This document shows, piece after piece, positions 61,276 through 64,000 of a stretch of 64,000 nucleotides of DNA. The position numbers were made by a program, and so were the translations under genes. Source of the DNA: Streptomyces sp. WP-1 (GTDB lineage Bacteria; Actinomycetota; Actinomycetes; Streptomycetales; Streptomycetaceae); NCBI RefSeq assembly GCF_030450125.1, contig NZ_CP123923.1, positions 310,001 to 374,000 on the forward strand. Reading direction: 5' to 3'. The notes under the pieces are model-generated. The model did not search any database. It worked only from the letters and a program-made list of their open reading frames with translations, and was not told the origin of the DNA. Position 1 is the stretch's first letter. Each line of letters begins with the position of its first letter.

Positions 61276-62169
61276 TCAGGAGAGGACGGCGGGCTTGAGG
61301 GTCCGGGCGCACCACTGCTCGAAGGTGGTGGGGGACGCGGTGTCCGGGGTGCGGGCGACACCGGCGTCCAGCCCCTCGTCCTTGGCCCGCTTCATGTCGA
61401 CGACCCCCTGTGCGAACGCCTGGTCGAGGCCGTAGTCGACGAGGGTGGTGTACAGCTCGTCGAGCGGCTGGCGTTCGTAGCGGACGGGGCGGCCGAGCTG
61501 TTCGGTCATGATGCGGGCCAGGTCGTCGGCCGACAGGTCCTGCGGCCCGAGGACCGGGACGCTGCCGGTGCCGGTCCAGGAGCGGTCCAGCAGCAGGCGG
61601 GCAGCGGCCGCCGCGATGTCGGCGACGGCGACGAGGGGGGCCTTGCGGTCGGCGTCGACGGTGTCGGTGAAGACGCCCTTCTCGCGGATCGAGTCGGCCT
61701 CCTCCAGGAGGTTCTCGAAGAAGGAGGGGTTGGCCAGGGCCCGGTAGGCGACGCCGGTGCCGGCGATCAGGTCGTCCACGGCGAGCGAGGCGGTGACGAG
61801 ACCGGCCCGGTCGGCGAGCGGGGTGCCGCGGCCCAGCGCGGAGACACCGACGACATGGCCGACGCCGTGGGCGGTGAGCGCCTCGGCGGCGGGGCGGGTG
61901 AAGCCGGTGTAGGCGTCCCGTGGGGGCAGGGAGGCGTCCGGGGGCACGAGCCAGAAGACGGCGTCGGCGCCCTCGAAGGCCCGGTCGAGGACGTCGGCGT
62001 CCCCGTGCGAGCCGGTGACCACCTCGACGCGTCCGCGCGCCGCGTCCGGAAGCCGGGCGGGATCACGCGCGATCACGCGCAGTTCCTCGCCCGCGGCGGG
62101 GGCGGACTCCAGGAGCAGGGAGAGCAGATGACGGCCGATGTTCCCGGTGGGAGCCGTAATGACGATCAT
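61276..62169 (-). CDS. NmrA-like NAD(P)H-binding protein
   Basis: A 297-residue atypical SDR with [13 protein letters not shown] at the nucleotide site, where the usual second Gly of GATG is Pro (APTG), and [17 protein letters not shown]. It is probably a quinone or small-molecule reductase. It is divergent from the LysR gene and followed by the darcynin-like gene. Both are plausible LysR targets. Confidence 0.88.
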   Translation of the reverse strand: MIVITAPTGNIGRHLLSLLLESAPAAGEELRVIARDPARLPDAARGRVEVVTGSHGDADVLDRAFEGADAVFWLVPPDASLPPRDAYTGFTRPAAEALTAHGVGHVVGVSALGRGTPLADRAGLVTASLAVDDLIAGTGVAYRALANPSFFENLLEEADSIREKGVFTDTVDADRKAPLVAVADIAAAAARLLLDRSWTGTGSVPVLGPQDLSADDLARIMTEQLGRPVRYERQPLDELYTTLVDYGLDQAFAQGVVDMKRAKDEGLDAGVARTPDTASPTTFEQWCARTLKPAVLS

Positions 62170-62255
62170 GAAAACCTCGTAGGTCGTGCCGATCGGGTAC
62201 GTCCCTCATCCTGCTGAGCCGCTCCGTGCTGCCACAATGGGAACTTCGGCACGGA

Positions 62256-62278
62256 ATCATTGACTGAAATGGAATGAT
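62256..62278. promoter_or_regulatory. LysR box, ATCATT-N11-AATGAT
   Basis: A six-base perfect inverted repeat with an 11-base spacer fits the T-N11-A rule of LysR sites. It overlaps the first ATG (62274) of the lysR gene and lies about 90 bases from the NmrA-like start. Confidence 0.7.
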
Positions 62279-63257
62279 GCTGGTGAGCAGCCCGGATCCG
62301 GTCATCGACGCCAATCTCGCCATCGCGCTGGACGCCCTGCTGACCGAGCACAGCGTCACGCGCGCCGCCGCGCGTCTGCACACCTCGCCCGCCGCCATGA
62401 GCCGTACGCTCGCCCGGCTGCGCCGCGTCCTCCAGGACCCCCTGCTGGTCCGGGCCGGACAGGCCATGGTTCCCACCCCGCGCGCCCAGGCCCTGCGCGA
62501 GGAGGCCGCCGCCGTGGTGCGCGGTCTCGGCGCGCTGCTCAGTCCCGGCGCGAGCGTCGACCCGGCCGGCCTGAGCTGCACCTTCACCCTTCAGGCCGCC
62601 GACCTGGTGGGCGCGGCGCTGGCCCCGGGGCTGCTGCGGCTGTCGCGGCGGGAGGCGCCGGGGGTCTCGTTCCGGATCCGGGCCGAGGAGCTGGAGGCGG
62701 GGCCCGCCCTGCGCGACGGCCGGATCGACCTGGAGGTCGGTGCCATCGGCCATGTGGACCCCGAGACCCGGGTCGAGGAGCTGGTCGGCCTCCGTATGGT
62801 GGCGGCCGTGCGGTCCGGTCATCCGCTCGCCGAGGGGCCGCTGACCCCGGCCCGGTTCGCGGCCGCCCAGCATGTCGCGGTCAGCCGCCGGGGCCGGTTC
62901 ACCGGACCGCTCGACGCCGCCCTGGCCGAGCGGGATCTACGGCGGCGGGTCAGCGTCGTCCTCCCCAGCCATCTGGCCGCGATGGCGCTCGCCGCCCGCA
63001 GCGACCTCGTCTGCCTCGTGCCCGCCGCGCTCCCCGGCGCCGCCCCCTCGCCCCTCACCCATGACGCCCACGCCTTCGGGCTGTGCCTCCTCGACATCCC
63101 CTTGGAGCTGCCGCGGCTGACCATCGGCATGGCCTGGCATCCCCGGCACACGGCCGACGGAGCCCACCGCTGGCTGCGGGACGCCGTACGCCGGGCCCTC
63201 AGGGCACCGGCAGCGCCTTCGGACGCGCCCGTGACGGAGGCGGGCGGGTCCGAGTAG
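62274..63257 (+). CDS. LysR family transcriptional regulator
   Basis: A 327-residue regulator. The N-terminal winged helix (DANLAIALDALLTEHSVTRAAARLHTSPAAMSRTLARLRRVLQDPLLVR) is of the NodD-like type, followed by a substrate-binding effector domain. Start codons possible are ATG 62274, ATG 62277 and GTG 62283; the LysR box covers the first two. It is divergent from the NmrA-like gene, its likely target. Confidence 0.92.
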   Translation: MMLVSSPDPVIDANLAIALDALLTEHSVTRAAARLHTSPAAMSRTLARLRRVLQDPLLVRAGQAMVPTPRAQALREEAAAVVRGLGALLSPGASVDPAGLSCTFTLQAADLVGAALAPGLLRLSRREAPGVSFRIRAEELEAGPALRDGRIDLEVGAIGHVDPETRVEELVGLRMVAAVRSGHPLAEGPLTPARFAAAQHVAVSRRGRFTGPLDAALAERDLRRRVSVVLPSHLAAMALAARSDLVCLVPAALPGAAPSPLTHDAHAFGLCLLDIPLELPRLTIGMAWHPRHTADGAHRWLRDAVRRALRAPAAPSDAPVTEAGGSE

Positions 63258-63311
63258 TACGACAAGCAGCGGCCAATGTAAGGGAGTTGAGTTCAGGGAG
63301 TTGGGCCCAGT

Positions 63312-64000
63312 TCACCGGGAGGGGGCGGGCAGCGCGCCCGTCGTCACGCAGTGGTCCAAGGAGCGGAAGAACAGAGCGCGGTCGACGGGCGGGCAGGTGA
63401 TGCCGCTGCCGGCCAGGCCCGCGCGGACCCGGTCGGCGTGGACGTGCCCGAGGCGCAGGTCGGTCGCGGGGTCCTGGCCGGTCGCGGGGTCCTGGCCGGT
63501 CGCGTCTTCGTCGGTGGAGTCGAAGAAGGCGAGCGCCGTGGCCGCCGCGTCGGCCGAACGGGGAAGCCGCTGCCGCCAGTTCGCGAGTGGCAGGGCCCGT
63601 ACCGGATAGCCGTACTCCCGCAGCCAGTCGTACACGTCCGCGAGCCGGACGCGGGGCAGGGTGGCGTGGTTGAAGACGGTGGCCGTCCCGTCGTCCCGGC
63701 GCAGGCACAGATGGACGAGCGAGCGCGCGACGAAGTCCACCGGGGTCCAGACCTCGTCCTCGAAGAGTTCGGGCACGATCCCCGCGGGGATACCGGCCCG
63801 CAGCACGCCCCACAGGAAGTCCCGCTCGTTGACGTGTCCCGTGCGGGCGGGCCCGATGACGCGGCCCAGCCGGTGGACGGTGACGGGCAGACCGCGTTCC
63901 GCCGCCTGTTCCAGGAGGTGTTCGGAGGCCCACTTGGACTGCTGGTAGCCGTACCGCAGGCCCTCGTGCGGCGGCAGGAACTCCTCCGGCACCTCGGGCC
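63312..64000 (-). CDS. Thioester-reductase-like SDR protein, C-terminal part (cut by the right edge)
   Basis: At least 229 residues, open to the window edge. YGYQQSKWASEHLL contains the catalytic Tyr and Lys of extended SDRs, and the region after it (HRLGRVIGPARTGHVNERDFLWGVLRAGIPAG, VDFVARSLVHLCL) matches terminal reductase domains of NRPS, PKS and carboxylic acid reductases, which release a carrier-bound thioester as an aldehyde or alcohol. The catalytic start and any upstream A or T domains lie outside. An 18-base repeat encodes ATGQDP twice. It may belong to a second biosynthetic locus. Confidence 0.85.
   Translation of the reverse strand, partial: PEVPEEFLPPHEGLRYGYQQSKWASEHLLEQAAERGLPVTVHRLGRVIGPARTGHVNERDFLWGVLRAGIPAGIVPELFEDEVWTPVDFVARSLVHLCLRRDDGTATVFNHATLPRVRLADVYDWLREYGYPVRALPLANWRQRLPRSADAAATALAFFDSTDEDATGQDPATGQDPATDLRLGHVHADRVRAGLAGSGITCPPVDRALFFRSLDHCVTTGALPAPSR

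Overview
The window is very GC-rich, with codons ending almost always in G or C and TTA codons nearly absent. It carries a giant NRPS gene, a SpoIIE-type phosphatase fused to an anti-sigma-like kinase domain, a gas-vesicle protein gene, many TetR regulators and the actinobacterial mini ribosomal protein bL37. Together these point to a Streptomyces chromosome, probably an accessory or arm-type region. All calls come from reading the sequence. No database search was possible.

Layout. (1) 1-20512, minus strand: a non-ribosomal peptide cluster entering from the left edge, in transcription order P450, stand-alone PBP-type (SurE-like) thioesterase, then an NRPS of more than 5,700 residues, A-T / C-A-T-E / C-A-T-E / C-A-T-E / C-A..., which runs out of the window. 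The absent starter C domain, the three epimerases and the PBP-type thioesterase suggest a head-to-tail cyclic peptide rich in D residues. (2) 20513-21665: a non-coding boundary ending in a strong hairpin terminator. (3) 21589-29907, minus strand: an alpha-glucan utilisation operon, in transcription order LacI regulator, lipoprotein binding protein, two MalFG-type permeases, GH13 alpha-glucosidase, and a secreted GH87-like beta-helix glucanase. (4) 30000-37400: a secreted hypothetical protein, then regulator/enzyme pairs (TetR with an FAD-linked AGPS-like oxidase; HxlR with a QorB-like reductase), a VOC protein, a truncated ABC exporter gene and a ProP-like MFS transporter. (5) 37457-41351: bL37, small charged proteins and a PAS-PAS-GAF-PP2C-HATPase signalling protein with altered phosphatase motifs.

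(6) 41348-46976: three TetR-controlled divergent units, each with visible inverted-repeat operators: TetR/rhomboid-like membrane protein; TetR/SnoaL-NmrA; and TetR/cupin plus a facing alpha/beta hydrolase whose promoter is a near copy of the cupin promoter. (7) 47025-57696: an unknown 557-residue protein, a DUF4097-like lipoprotein, a lone GvpA-like protein, a group II PLP decarboxylase, a flavin amine-oxidase-like protein divergent from an iron-sulfur photolyase, a DUF1254/DUF1214 protein and a fasciclin protein. (8) 57657-60634, minus strand: an iron-complex/cobalamin-type ABC importer (binding protein, permease, ATPase). (9) 60867-64000: a darcynin-like protein and an NmrA-like reductase, a divergent LysR regulator, and the C-terminal part of a thioester-reductase-like protein that leaves the window on the right.

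The recurring theme of the middle third is small local regulons: a repressor gene facing a redox or hydrolase gene, with the operator readable between them. The most distinctive observations are the PBP-thioesterase NRPS system, the duplicated face-to-face promoters of the cupin/hydrolase pair, a tandemly repeated ribosome-binding-site leader in front of one tetR gene, a phosphatase-kinase signalling protein with replaced metal-site residues, and a rhomboid-like protein under a long inverted repeat.
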